A stretch of DNA of 64,000 nt from Chrysemys picta bellii (GCF_011386835.1 NC_088792.1:219948394-220012393), one strand, 5' to 3'; positions 11,269 through 23,283 are shown, numbered from the stretch's first letter. Notes: a model not told the origin generated them from the letters alone. Translations and numbers: made by a program.

Positions 11269-11981
11269 GGGCATGGCTACACTTGCAGATGTAGAGCGCT
11301 GTGAGTTAAACCCGCCTTCATAGAGCACAGTAGGGAAATTGCTGCAGTCTGTCCACACTGACAGCTTCAAGCACACTGGCGTGGCCACATTTACGGCACT
11401 TGCGGTGGCATTGGGAGCGGTGCATTATGGGCAGCTATCCCAGCATGCAAGTGACTTTCAAATGGGGGGGTGGAGTGTGACAGGGAGTGTGTTGTATGTA
11501 TTTGGGGGGGAGAAAGAGTGGGTTTTTGGGGTGCTGAGAGTGTGTCAGCATGCTGTCTTGTAAATTCAAACCCCCCTCCTGCCACCTCTCTCTCACTCAT
11601 TCAAAGCAAAGAGTAAATATTTGCTTTTTCTTGGAGCTGATAAGCAGCCGGCTTCTCCGAAACGGAGCTTTGAAAGGGCATTTCCGCAATCCTGCAGCCG
11701 ATTTCACAACAATGACAAGAGCGGCCACTTGACTTAAGGGGATTATGGGACGTTTCCGGAGACCGATCAGAGCGCAGTAATGCAACATCTCGTTCACACT
11801 GGCACTGCGGCGCTCCAGCGGGGGCGCAGCAAACGTTATTCCACTCGCTGAGGTGGAGTACCAGCAGCGCTGTAGCTGTGGAGCCAGAGCACTCTATGTG
11901 CCTTGCCAGTGTGGATGGGGAGTGAGCTAGGGCACCCGGGGCTGCTTTATTGCGCTGTAACTCACAAGTGTAGCCCAGGCC
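11269..11981. mobile_element. PIF/Harbinger-type non-autonomous element (713 bp)
   Basis: The terminal inverted repeats are GGGCATGGCTACACTTG and the inverse of CAAGTGTAGCCCAGGCC. They are flanked by a 3-bp duplication tta (11266-11268 and 11982-11984). GG-initial ends with a TTA/TWA duplication define PIF/Harbinger insertions. There is no transposase frame. Removing the element and one tta rejoins CR1 leader sequence on both sides, which supports the borders and shows it is younger than that CR1. Confidence 0.8.
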
Positions 11982-12115
11982 TTAGAGTTATCTGCCTCTC
12001 ACAATCCCTCTCTAAACTCCATTGCAAACCTCTGCTGCTCCTGTTCACTAGCTCCTCTTATCACTTAGGAGCTGGCTTTTTAAACCCCTGTGCTCCCAGT
12101 TAGTCTTTAGATCTA

Positions 12116-12578
12116 GTTGTGATCAATGTGAAGTGTGTGGTACAACCGGAGAATATACTTCATGAGTACAGCATGGCATAATGGATATACTATAGTATTC
12201 CATCAATTTGGATGGATGTTCTTTAAAAACTGTTGCTGAGACAGAGGGGATTATTTCCCCTATTCAATAAATGGGCTAAGAAAAGCTATAATCAATGGCA
12301 CCAGATGTTTTTCAAAAAAACCAACCCTCTGGTTGCATGAAAGGGTGAAAAAGATTTTGCGACAAAATTCTGGGCTTCTCAGTTTGTCATTATCCCATCA
12401 AAGAGATTAAAATAATGTAGAGCTTAGAACATTTACACCGGAGCTGTCCAACACAATATCTAGAGACACTAAGGAGTCTTCAAACCTCATTCAAATGCAC
12501 AGCAATAATATTCCAGAACTCCTATATGTAACTAAACATTTCATATCATTTATACTTTTTGCTTCCCTGTAGTTGACA
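12116..12578. other. Nothing recognised
   Basis: AT-rich, with stops in all frames. No repeat ends are seen. Confidence 0.5.
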
Positions 12579-12580
12579 TA

Positions 12581-13416
12581 CCATATATACTTGTTCATAA
12601 GCTGATTTTTTTTTTAGTAAAAAAGGGAAGCACCAAAGAAGGGGGTCAGCTTATGAACGGGTATAGAGACAGAGAGGTGGGACACAGCCCCTCCCCCAAC
12701 AGAGGGAGCAAGGAGAGGCAGTACAGCCAGCAGAGCCAGAAGGGAAGAGGCGAGGCCAGAGTCTCTCCGCTTCTGGCCACGCTGCCCTTCCCCCAACCTC
12801 CAAAGCAGCTGCAGCTCCGGGGCTGGCAGGCTGCAGCTGTGCCACTCGGCCCCGCCCCTAGAGCAGGCTGTGGCCACCCCGGCCCAGCCCACTGGAGCAC
12901 ACTGCGGCCATGCCGCCTGGTCTGGCCCACCGGAGCAGGCTGTGGCCACGCTGCCCAGGCTGCAGGAGTAGCTCCAGCCAGGCCAGAGACATCCTCCCCT
13001 GGCCCTCCCCGGGAAAGGTGGGAAGGGATGAGATGGGGAGAGTGTGGGGATCCCAGGCTAGGGGTGGGGTCATGTGGGGGGTGGCTACAAGGGTTACTCC
13101 CCTGACTCCCAGCTTCTCCCCCCCCCCAAAAAATTTCCCCACCAGTTGCTGTCCCGGCCCGCCAGGGTAAGCAGCTGGCGCGCTGGGACACTTTGTTTAC
13201 TTAGGTTTACCTCCGTGCCCGTAGATGCTCAAGGTAAACAAACCATCTCGGCCCACCAGCGACTTATCCTGATGGCCCAGGAGCCAAAGTTTGCTGACCC
13301 CTGTATTATAGGGTCGGCTTATGAACGGGTTATAAAAATTTTCCATTTTTACTTATCCATTTTAGGGGTCGGGGGTCGGCTTATAAAGGAACCGGCTTGT
13401 GATCGAGTATATACGG
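12581..13416 (-). mobile_element. Composite TIR element, complete copy (836 bp)
   Basis: The left end is TA-CCATATATACTTGTTCATA and the right end is the inverse, ...GATCGAGTATATACGG-TA, giving terminal repeats of about 25 bp bounded by TA dinucleotides. The internal order, read right to left, matches 8811-9330: cataagccg-type arms, a hAT-like end (inverse of CAGGGGTCAGCAAACTTTGG at about 13283-13303), and a GC-rich body. The TA flanks suggest a Tc1/mariner-type MITE that captured, or was hit by, a hAT sequence before this copy and the 8.8-kb copy spread. Its long open frames are low-complexity GC artefacts. Confidence 0.75.
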
Positions 13417-13418
13417 TA

Positions 13419-13932
13419 TGTCCCTCTTCCATGCCAGATTTCCAGTCTTTGTAAAACTGTTAACAGATCTCATATTCATAAACAGTGGCCACACCATTTC
13501 GTACTGTTTAATTGTCATGCCAGTGATGTACAGGATTATATAGTGAGATGTTTTTTGCCTTGCTCATTGGAAATATAAAATGTCCCCCTCTGAGCTTCAC
13601 TGTTTTGTTGATACCCAGCACGCTAGGATTATATTTCACTACTCCTGTATTTCTGGAAAAAAAGAGTTCCTGACATTACTATATTGGTCTGGAGTCCTCA
13701 AATATGTATGTAGTGCTTTTGAAATTTAAACATTTTATTCAAAAGTTATTTGAATTTTTAAGCCATGGAAAACTGGCATATTTTGTGGGTTGGCTTCACA
13801 TATTCTGCTGGTTTCTGTGCAAATGGAAGGCTGTATATTCTCTGCAGGTGAAAAATTTCCCCTTTGAACTGGGGAGTGTTTGCTACAGAACGGTCAGAAT
13901 GGTAAAAATCAGAATTATGCTTCTGGCAACAT
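13419..13932. other. Nothing recognised
   Basis: Unassigned AT-rich sequence. A short open frame at 13704-13943 has no recognisable features. Confidence 0.5.
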
Positions 13933-13940
13933 GTTACTAC

Positions 13941-15146
13941 TAGAGCTGGGCAAATAACGGAGTGTTTTCAGTTTGCTGACTTTTCAAAAAAAAAATTGGT
14001 TTGGGTGAAACCAAAACCAATTTTTTTTCAGAATTTTCAGTTACTCAGAAGTCAGAAAAAAATATTTTGCATAGACTGAAGTTTCTTTTTTGTTATTTTG
14101 AATAAAAGCTAAGGAATTGAAGGGCTAAATTCACAACAATGGAGAAGGAAATGGTGGTGTTCTCCTTCCACCCAAGGTTATGGTGATTAGGGCACTCACC
14201 TGGGAGAATATGGGTTCAAGATCCTCTATTAGCTATTCTGGTGTTGATCTCTCTCTGTCTCTAATGTTGAGGCTCTTCTGCTTTGTTCCCCTGCTCTCAA
14301 CCACTAAGCTACATAGTCATTTTCACTACTGTTTTTCTGTTGCCCAATGACTATTCAGTTATTTTATACAAAGTGGAGCAGCTTCAACAGGAGAGACTGA
14401 GAGACACCCAGCCCTGAATAAACTACAGCAGTGGTGGGCAACCTGCGGCCCACGGGCCACATGCAGCCCGTCAGGCTAATCCGCTGGCGGGCTACGAGAC
14501 AGTGTTTACATTGAATGTCGCAGGCACGGCCTCCTGCAGCTCCCAGTGGCCGTGGTTCACCGTTCCTGGCCACGGGGAGCTGCAGGAAGTGGCGTGGGCC
14601 ACAGGGACGTGCTGGCTGCCACTTTCTCTGGCTCTCATTGGCCGGGAATGGCAAACCGCCCACACTGGGAGCTGCGGGCGGCCATGCCTGTGGACGGTTA
14701 ATGTAAACAAACTGTTTCACGGCCCGCCAGAGGATTACCCTGACTGGCTATGTGTGGCCCGTGGGTGGCAGGTTGCCCCCCACTGACCTATAGCCTGCAG
14801 AGTAGAGCACTCACCTGTGCAAAGGAGACCTGGGTTCAAGTCATTGTTCAAGAGTTGGGATTGGAACCTGTCCTAACCACTGGGCTGTTGCATTTAAGGG
14901 GGAGGAGGGTACCTAGAGTGGGTTTGTGAATGGTGCCTAAATCCCCTTGCGACTGTAGCCCAAGAAATCTACATTTCATTTTGAGACTGTTGAAAAATGG
15001 TTCATTTTGACATTTTGGGAAATGTTTTTTGTTGTGACTGAAACAATTTGTAGAAATCAACACACACTCACAAAATGATTCAATCAACCTGAATCTGCAT
15101 TTTTCAGTGGAAAAAAAAAGTCTCTGAAAAATTTCACCGAGCTCTA
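13941..15146. mobile_element. hAT-type element with nested hAT (1206 bp)
   Basis: The ends are TAGAGCTGGGCAAATAACGG and the inverse of AATTTCACCGAGCTCTA. They are flanked by gttactac (13933-13940) and gttactcc (15147-15154), an 8-bp duplication with one mismatch. T-rich arms (gaaaattt/aaatttttc-type) follow inside both ends. The interior contains two tRNA-like segments, near 14170-14225 and 14795-14840, each with a gcactcacctg stretch and a gggttcaag B-box-like stretch. No transposase frame is present. The element is interrupted by 14429-14785. Confidence 0.8.
14429..14785. mobile_element. Nested hAT-type MITE (357 bp)
   Basis: Ends CAGTGGTGGGCAACCTGCGG and the inverse CAGGTTGCCCCCCACTG, with further inverted similarity (ccacgggccacat / gtgtggcccgtggg). 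The flanks are aactacag (14421-14428) and acctatag (14786-14793), 6 of 8 bases alike with a TA centre, consistent with hAT insertion. GC-rich and non-coding. It lies inside the 13941-15146 element and is therefore the younger of the two. Confidence 0.85.
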
Positions 15147-15154
15147 GTTACTCC

Positions 15155-15745
15155 ATGTTATGGACTCATAAGGAAAAGGACATTTTACTCTGAATCAAAG
15201 TTGGGAATTATTAAAAACACTTGCACATACAAATGCTTGTGATAGAAAAATAAAGACTTTTTCAGTCCCTGCTCCACAACTTTTGACACATGCACAGTAT
15301 TGCACAGATCGACATTGGGAGCAAAATGGAATCTGGGAGAAACCACATTGCAGAAATATAAAAGGTGGTGAAAAGATATTTAGTTCTTCTTTGATAACTC
15401 AGATGTTATATGTATTGGGCCTCTTCCACTCGGTTCCCCAAGAATTCAGTCCAACTCCAATCTTGTCACTGAGGATCCTTTATGGGGCATACAGCAAAGA
15501 TACGCTGACTCAAGCATAGGGGGTGGGTATAGGGCATACCACACATCCAAAGTTACACAGCAAACCTCTTTCTTTATAAACATTTATGTACTGCATTTAC
15601 AGCATGTTGTATTACATGTTTTGGGTTTGGCTTGGTCACTTTGTAGGAACCAATCCCTGTACAGCATGCCTGACTTACTCTTTACTTCAGTTTACCTTCC
15701 AGGCTTATCTTGTCCATTGAAAATGGTTCCCTGGGTGTTCTGCCT
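15155..15745. other. Unassigned sequence
   Basis: No terminal repeats or coding signature. It could belong to an older LTR element together with 15746-16345. Confidence 0.4.
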
Positions 15746-16345
15746 TGTCATGGGTTGTATATACCCCATGCTGGCCTCGCAAAAGAGGTTAATGCAGGAA
15801 CTGCAGGCCCATACTGATTGGAGCCTCACAGTAGCTGGGAGAATAAAAGAGCTGATAAGCAGGGGGGGGCAGAGTAGCTGCCAGAGGAGCAAGCAGGCTG
15901 GAGAAGGAAACTCTTACCAGCAGGCTGCTGAGAAGCTGCCCAGAGACAACATCCAGAGAAGGGGGACCAAATCTACAGCTTGGAGAAGCCTACAGAACCA
16001 AGGGAGGTAGAAAGGAACTCAGAGCACAGCAGGAGTGGCTGCTGAGGTCTGATTCTGCCTCCCTGGTTAAAAGGGTCTGATCTGGAACCCAATAGAGTGG
16101 GTGGGCCTGGGTACCCCTTCCAGCCCCTCTGAGAGTTAAGAACTGAAGTGGTTTCCAGATCATGCGAGTACAAGGGCCAGCCTGCACACCCCAGTGGGAC
16201 TAAGCTTAACACACTTCATAGCCCATAGTAGGGCTATCATAGAGAGACAGGCTATAGGAGCAGACTGATGGCCTAGCCAGACTGAGCAAATGCTGTACAA
16301 CGTTCCATCTGACCAAAGGGGGTGCCATCGCCTCAGCACACCAGC
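15746..16345 (+). mobile_element. Probable LTR (solo or fragment)
   Basis: Begins TGTCATGGGTTGTATATACC and has an A/T promoter-like box (gaataaaag) about 100 bp in. A purine-rich, GC-balanced stretch then continues to about 16345 without reading frames. The overall texture matches sauropsid retroviral or Gypsy LTRs. I could not find a convincing CA end or target duplication, so the right border is a guess. Confidence 0.4.
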
Positions 16346-16948
16346 TCAGGCTCCTTATTTTAGCTAGTAGGGACACTGTTTCCAGCCTACAGATCCGTTT
16401 ACTTCCCTAATCTTGTCTCCCAAGAAATTAGATCTTACCCATATCCAGTTGCTCATGTCAAGCCAGGCCTACAATATGAAGAGAGACTGCTGGCAGGGAG
16501 CAGAAAATAAGACTTGAAAGGGTAAATATGAATAAAGAATTAGTTCTCATGCAATTACTTACACATTAAATGAGTGCAGACTCCAAAGTAAAAGGTTAAT
16601 GCTCTACAAATAAGAGGACTAGTCTTGAGCAAATCTCATAAGCACATCAATCTAAATAAGAAATAGGAGCATACTATTTTAGGAATGCGGTTATTGTATA
16701 AAAATACACACCGTCCATCCATGTCCAGTAAGTGTCACACTCCTGTGGTAAGGTCTTACATAAGGTGACCTAATAGTTTCCTTTCTCATGTTTTCCATCC
16801 TCTCCCCATTTGCTAGCCACTCACTATGCTTTGCGTTCAGCTGGGGAAAACAGGCAGTTGGCTTTTTTCTGGTGACAATGTCAGCAACTTGTCAGGACAA
16901 AATGAACAAATAGGCACTTTTATTTAGTGGCAAAGGATGTTATTTTGT
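16346..16948. other. Nothing recognised
   Basis: Unassigned. No frames or repeat ends are visible. Confidence 0.45.
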
Positions 16949-16949
16949 T

Positions 16950-19900
16950 TATAGATTCATAGATTCTTAGATTCTAGGACTGGAAGGGACCTTGAGAGGT
17001 CATTGAGTCCAGTCCCCTGCCCGCATGGCAGGACCAAATACTGTCTAGACCATCCCTGATAGACATTTATCTAACCTACTCTTAAATATCTCCAGAGATG
17101 GAGATTCCACAACCTCCCTAGGCAATTTATTCCAGTGTTTAACCACCCTGACAGTTAGGAACTTTTTCCTAATGTTCAACCTAAACCTCCCTTGCTGCAG
17201 TTTAAGCCCATTGCTTCTTGTTCTATCCTTAGAGGCTAAGGTGAACAAGTTTTCTCCCTCCTCCTTGTGACACCCTTTTACCTGAAAACTGCTATCATGT
17301 CCCCTCTCAGTCTTCTCTTTTCCAAACTAAACAAACCCAATTCTTTCAGCCTTCCTTCATAGGTCATGTTCTCAAGACCTTTAATCATTCTTGTTGCTCT
17401 TCTCTGGACCCTCTCCAATTTCTCCACATCTTTCTTGAAATGCGGTGCCCAGAACTGGACACAATACTCCAGCTGAGGCCTAACCAGAGCAGAGGAGAGC
17501 AGAAGAATGACTTCTCGTGTCTTGCTCACAACACACCTGTTAATACATCCCAGAATCATGTTTGCTTTTTTTGCAACAGCATCACACTGTTGACTCATAT
17601 TTAGCTTGTGGTCCACTATAACCCCTAGATCCCTTTCTGCCATACTCCTTCCTAGACAGTCTCTTCCCATTCTGTATGTGTGAAACTTATTTTTTTCTGC
17701 CTAAGTGGAGCACTTTGCATTTGTCTTTGTTAAACTTCATCCTGTTTAACTCAGACCATTTCTCCAATTTGTCCAGATCATTTTGAATTATGACCCTGTC
17801 CTCCAAAGCAGTTGCAATCCCTCCCAGTTTGGTATCATCCGCAAACTTAATAAGCCTACTTTCTATGCCAATATCTAAGTCGTTAATGAAGATATTTAAC
17901 AGAACCGGTCCCAAAACAGACCCCTGCGGAACCCCGCTTGTTATGCCTTTCCAGCAGGATTGGGAACCATTAATAACAACTCTCTGAGTACGGTTATCCA
18001 GCCTTATAATATCCCCATCTAAATTGTATTTGCCTAGTTTATCGATAAGAATATCATGCAAGACCTTATCAAATGCCTTACTAAAGTCTAGGTATACCAC
18101 ATCCACAGCTTCTCCCTTATCCACAAGACTCGTTATCCTATCAAAGAAAACTATCAGATTGGTTTGACACGATTTGTTCTTTACAAATCCATGCTGGTTA
18201 TTCCCTATCACCTTACCACCTTCCAAGTGTTTGCAGATGATTTACTTTATTACTTGTTCCATTATCTTCCCCGGCACAGAAGTTAAACGAACTGGTCTGT
18301 AGTTTCCTGGGTTGTTTTTATTTCCCTTTTTATAGATGGGCACTATATTTGCCCTTTTCCAGTCTTCTGGAATCTCTCCCATCTCCCATGATTTTGCAAA
18401 GATAATAGCTACAGTCTCAGATACCTCCTCTATTAGCTCCTTGAGTATTCTAGGATGCATTTCATCAGGCCCTGGTGACTTGCAGGCATCTAACTTTTCT
18501 AAGTGGTTTTTAACTTGTTCTTTTTCTATTTTATCTGCTAAATCTACCCCCTTCCCATTAGCATTCACTATGTTAGGCATTCCTTCAGGCTTCTCGGTGA
18601 AGACCGAAACAAAGAAGTCATTAAGCATCTCTGCCATTTCCAAGTTTCCTGTTACTGTTTCTCCCTCTTCACTGAGCAGTGGGCCTACCCTGTCTTTGGT
18701 CTTCCTCTTGCTTCTAATGTATTGATAAAAAGTCTTCTTGTTTCCCTTTATTCCCGTAGCTAGTTTGAGCTCATTTTGTGCCTTTGCCTTTCTAATCTTG
18801 CCCCTGCATTCCTGTGTTGTTTGCCTATATTCATCCTTTGTAATCTGTCCTAGTTTCCATTTTTTATATGACTCCTTTTTATTTTTTAGATCATGCAAGA
18901 TCTCGTGGTTAAGCCAAGGTGGTCTTTTACCACGTTTTCTATCTTTCCTAACCAGCGGAATAGCTTGCTTTTGGGCCGTTAATAGTGTCCCTTTGAAAAA
19001 CTGCCAACTCTCCTCAGTTGTTTTTTCCCACAGTCTTGATTCCCATGGGACCTTACCTATCAGCTCTCTGAGCTTACCAAAATCCGCCTTCCTGAAATCC
19101 ATTGTCTCTATTTTGCTGTTCTCCCTTCTACCCTTCCTTAGAATTGCAAACTCTATGATTTCATGATCACTTTCACCCAAGCTGCCTTCTACTTTCAAAT
19201 TCTCAACGAGTTCCTCCCTATTTGTTAAAATCAAGTCTAGAACAGCTTCCCCCCAGTAGCTTTTTCAACCTTCTGAAATAAAAAGTTGTCTGCAATGCAG
19301 TCCAAGAATTTGTTGGATAGTCTGTGCCCCGCTGTGTTATTTTCCTAATATATATTTGGATAGTTGAAGTCCCCCATCACCACCAAATCTTGGGCTTTGG
19401 ATGATTTTGTTAGTTGTTTAAAAGAAGCCTCATCCACCTCTTCCACCTGGTTAGGTGGCTTGTAGTAGACTCCTAGCATGACATCACCCTTGTTTTTTAC
19501 CCCTTTTAGCCTAACCCAGAGACTCTCAACACTTCCGTCTCCTATGTCCATCTCTACCTCAGTCCAAGTGTGTACATTTTTAATATATAAGGCAACACCT
19601 CCTCCCTTTTTCCCCTGTCTATCCTTCCTGAGCAAGCTGTACTCATCCACACCAACATTCCAATCATGTGTATTATCCCACCAAGTTTCAGTGATGCCAA
19701 CAATGTCATAGTTGTATTTATTTATTAGCACTTCCAGTTCTTCCTGCTTATTACCCATACTTCTCGCATTTGTATATAGGCATCTCAGATACTGGTTTGA
19801 TCTTGCCTCCCAGTTTTATCCTGACCCTCCTTTCTCTCTGCCAATATAGCCCACACTCCCTCTCATTTCCGACCCATCTCCCAGGTCTCTATGTTCCCCA

Positions 19901-19968
19901 CTTACCTGTGGGCTTTGCTCACCTGTCCCCGTCGAACCTAGTTTAAAGCCCTCCTCACTAGGTTAGCC
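16950..19968 (-). mobile_element. CR1 LINE, ORF2 nearly complete, 5'-truncated
   Basis: The 3' end is at the left: the plus strand begins with the CR1-type terminal repeat phrase ttcatagattcttagattct, then ggactggaagggacc. The minus strand then runs through the whole ORF2 to the endonuclease start near 19758, plus about 200 bp of upstream sequence. The break near 19968 is within or before the end of ORF1, typical 5' truncation. It is the best preserved CR1 of the window and a different subfamily from the copy at 46 kb. Confidence 0.9.
17045..19758 (-). pseudogene. CR1 ORF2 (endonuclease-reverse transcriptase), broken
   Basis: Five open segments follow one another on the minus strand. 19758-19345 is the endonuclease start, with GITETWWD, a RRGGG-like KKGGGVALYI block and VVMGDFNYP. 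19234-18242 covers the endonuclease end and the entry of reverse transcriptase ([33 protein letters not shown]). 18226-17687 is the catalytic core, with [23 protein letters not shown] and the FADD box. 17670-17278 and 17248-17045 are the thumb and C-terminus ([39 protein letters not shown]). Single stops or frameshifts separate the pieces, so the copy is dead but young-looking. In life the protein nicks DNA and copies CR1 RNA at the nick. Confidence 0.9.
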
Positions 19969-19969
19969 A

Positions 19970-20804
19970 GTCTGTGTCCAAAAGAAGACCCAGAATGCCA
20001 CCACTGCCTCCAGCACCTGAAGCTTGGGAAATAAAGTCCAGCTGCTAAGTTTAAGTCACTCCACAAACAATAGTAGTGAAAGAAATAGAGTGGAATGGAG
20101 TAAACCCTTAGTTTCTCAGTAAAATACATTGCTTAGAACCCATGAATGCCATTTAGGGGAACATATGCTGGTCTGTGACATCATTCCCAGCACTGGTAAT
20201 CTATTATGTTGTTATATGAACAAGTGGTTAGAACAAATTCATGTAACACCTATTGCTAGGATCAAATCTAATTATAATTGCATTAGCTGTATTTGAAGTT
20301 TTGCCCTGTTCTTTTCCCCCCTTCAGTTATAATGAAATGATTTCTTAAACAAACAACAAAAAATACTAAGTAAACATATTATTTACCTCAGAGGATAATG
20401 AATGTTTGGAATCCAGTGCTTGAGTGTAGATAATTATCTTTTTGGCAGAAATAGATACATTCAATGATACCTGGCCTAGGGCCGAAAACCAGCAAAGGGC
20501 AAATTTCTAGTTAAGTAATAATGACATTGATCAGATGTAAAATAGAGTGAGGTCCAAGGTTAATCAAAAGCTGTAATGCCGTTATCTCCTCCACCTTTTT
20601 TTCTCTACTGGAGGAATTTATTAGTATTCATCTTAAACTGAGATCTTGTCTTTGACAGTGTAGCTGTACCTGGTGGTTACTGAACATAATTGACTGTGAA
20701 ATGGGGAGCTGACATTTCACAGGCAAGGAAGAATTTTGGGCCTGATTCTCTACTGCTTTGCTCCCTTGTGCAGTCACTCAGTCACTTAAGCAGTGAGCCT
20801 TCCG
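19970..20804. other. Nothing recognised
   Basis: Unassigned AT-rich sequence. Confidence 0.45.
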
Positions 20805-20965
20805 GCTGGGTAGATAGCAGTGTGGATGTTGCAGCACAGCGGAGGCTGGGGCTAGCTACCCAAGCTTGGAACCTGGGGTCATGTGGATTTGAAAGCCAAG
20901 CTAGTGTGAGTCTGTGTACCTGGGCATGCTCCCAGCTGCAGTGCAGACATACTCTCACACTCATG
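20805..20965. repeat. Palindromic DNA-transposon fragment
   Basis: The sequence gatagcagtgtggatgttgc ... ctcccagctgcagtgcagac resembles one arm of a common sauropsid MITE whose arms read gtctacactgcagctgggag. Ends and duplication are not preserved. Confidence 0.4.
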
Positions 20966-20998
20966 CATTTTAGTACCTAGCAAAATGTGCTTCAGAAC

Positions 20999-21253
20999 CA
21001 GGGCCAGCTCCAGGATTTTTGCCGCCCAAAGCAGCAAAAAGAAAAAAAGGAAAAAAGAAATAAAAAAAGCGATCGCGATCTGCTTTACCGCTGCCGCTTC
21101 ATTCTTCGGTGGCAATTTGGTGGCTGGTCCTTCGCTCCGAGAGGGAGTGAGGGACCCGCCACCGAATTGCCGCCGAAGAGCCGGACATGCAGCCCCTCTC
21201 CATTGGCCGCCCCAAGCACCTGCTTGCTGGGCTGGTGCCTGGAGCTGGCCCTG
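20999..21253. mobile_element. hAT-type MITE, CAGGGCCAGCTCCAGG family, copy 1
   Basis: Terminal inverted repeats CAGGGCCAGCTCCAGG / CCTGGAGCTGGCCCTG match perfectly over 16 bp. The flanks are ttcagaac (20991-20998) and ttcagaat (21254-21261), an 8-bp duplication with one mismatch. The interior holds an A-rich tract, a gcgatcgcgatc stretch and inverted cggtggcaattcggtgg-type arms. Non-coding. The same family occurs in opposite orientation at 54874. Confidence 0.9.
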
Positions 21254-21261
21254 TTCAGAAT

Positions 21262-23283
21262 AATGTGATTGCACACAAACCCCAAAAAGTCAAACCCCAT
21301 TTTAGTCGTGTTGATTTTCTTCTGGCAGATCAGTGTAATCCTTGTTGGCCCCATGGTTAACACATTGACTTTGATTGAACCTTTGCATCTCTTGGCTCCA
21401 GCAGATCTAGTGGTATTTCTATACTTTAGCTTTTATTTGCATGAAATTTCCAGCACCAATACTGCTGACCCAAGAAGTCCAGAAAAGCTATGTGGTCATC
21501 TTCTAGCCAAACTGAATTTTTTGAGGCTCACCCACTGCTCTCCAGATTGGCAGTGGTAGACCTCAAACTGGTCTTCACTCATGATCCTTACTTCCTGAAT
21601 TTGAACCCTGCCTGAGACCTCAATTAATTGTGATTAAATTTTGAGGTACTGGAATATTTAGTAGTGTAGTAGACAACATCTGCTAAAAACAATATAATGC
21701 TACTTTATTAATGCTTTAAAATATTTTTATTAGTCTGTGTTGCAATCTTTTCTCTCCTGTGATGGTGGTAACTTAATTTGCTAGATTTGTATTTATGTGT
21801 TCTCTTTATTATTTAACTCATCACTCCTTCTCTTGCATTCTTTCCTTATCCTGCTTTATCCTGATTTCTGTTTTTCATATTTTTTTAAAAATTGTAAGCC
21901 CTCACTTTTTAAAATTTTTTTTTCTTTCTCTTCATTTGTTTTATCTCCTTTCCTTTCTTCCTCTATTTCTCTGCAACTCATCTTTCCACCTTCCTCTAGT
22001 TATTTGTTCTGAGCATTGGCAATTATTATAAAAATGTCATGGTTAAAAGAAGATCCTTCTGTGTTTTATAGAATAATAACATTTCAAAGTGTATTTTTAC
22101 TAGTAAAACTGCATTGCCGAGTGACAGCCCAAGAACATTAAACAGATGTCACTATTCATTTGACCTTGCGGTACCAGAGATGGAGAACAGAACCAGTCAC
22201 CCAATACTAATTTAGATTTAACAAGACAGGTATTTAAAAGAACAAAACAAAAACATTCGGTGATCAATAAGAATTGATGTTAAAATTGTAGATCAAATGT
22301 GCTGCTTCGCAACCTTGACAATGTCCCTTTATCTTAGTTCCTGTCTTTGCTGCTTACTTCTTATGAGCTTCCAATTATTTTTTGGACGTTAGCTAGGATT
22401 TCTTTTGGCTTGCTGAAAAATGTTGTCAGCCAGAAAATGCTTTTTTTCTTTTTACAGCTTCGGTAAGCTCATCCACATGCTTGTCATTACAGAGATGGAT
22501 TTCTTTTTATTTCATGATTGGTGAGTCTAGAAAGAACGTGCTTTGTTAATACTTCAGTTGGACCACATTGCTGAGGCAAGGTTACTTACCACTGTTAGGT
22601 CAAAATGGTGTTCTCATAGACCTTATGTTCTCATAGGTCTTTATGTATCAGTTACTCCACAGGGTCCCTGTAAACCTTGACTCCTTATTTTACTGTACTT
22701 TTTTATTGTATTCCTGTTTTTTATTGCAAGATCTCCCTGTATGAGACTTCAGTTCCTCTTATTTGCTGTAATTGAACTTTTTCCCATCTACATTTCACCT
22801 CATGGCATACAGCATTTGGGTACAGTTTTGCTAACAATACTTAAAAATGGAGACAATACAGTGGCATCAGAGTAAATATTAATCATAGTAAAAGGCATGA
22901 AACTTACAAACTGACATTGGAAAGACAATTTACATATATTTGTTAGTACTTTTTTTCAATGAAACTTGGTTGCATTTCTGCCTCCAGAACCCTGGCTTCA
23001 AGGGCAGTGGTCATGAGTGATAAGGGAGCTCTTGGGATTTGTCTTTTTTTCTATTGTTTGTGCCATCTTCTACTGTGTTTGTGTTCTCTGTATGTATAGC
23101 ATATATTACACATGGTGTTAAAACCATATGATAAATTCTATTTATTATGCACCTTTACCAACTCTTCTGCATTTTTCCAAATAGCCCATCTCCTGCAGGA
23201 TATATTCAAATATTCCATACTTCACAGGAAATTCAGACAGCTGTCATTAAAAGGGTGAAAAAGCCAAAATTATTGTTAGTTAT
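21262..23283. other. No gene or clear repeat
   Basis: AT-rich; a CT-rich tract at about 21800-22000 creates two short open frames without features. Nothing else is assignable. Confidence 0.5.

Larger units (their letters stand above)
9331..12115 (-). mobile_element. CR1 LINE 5' region (ORF1 to endonuclease), interrupted
   Basis: Minus-strand CR1 element containing, 5' to 3', a 5' leader (12115-11985 and 11265-10900), an ORF1 esterase-like region (about 10870-10370) and the start of the ORF2 endonuclease (about 10181-9440). A 713-bp PIF/Harbinger element splits the leader at 11269-11981. The reverse transcriptase and 3' end are absent. The left border abuts the truncated composite element at about 9330. 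Multiple stops mark it as dead. Confidence 0.75.

Noticed and set aside
12614..13454. 181-codon and other long frames
   Set aside because: They fall within the composite TIR element and mirror frames on both strands of the GC-rich body.
14502..14786. Small frames in the nested hAT
   Set aside because: The element is palindromic and non-coding, and frames occur symmetrically on both strands.
14790..14845. Possible tRNA gene from A/B-box-like phrases
   Set aside because: No complete cloverleaf or terminator could be drawn, and the segment is inside a transposon. Reported only as tRNA-like.
17790..19166. Plus-strand open frames opposite the CR1 ORF2
   Set aside because: They are antisense shadows of the minus-strand reverse transcriptase and endonuclease.
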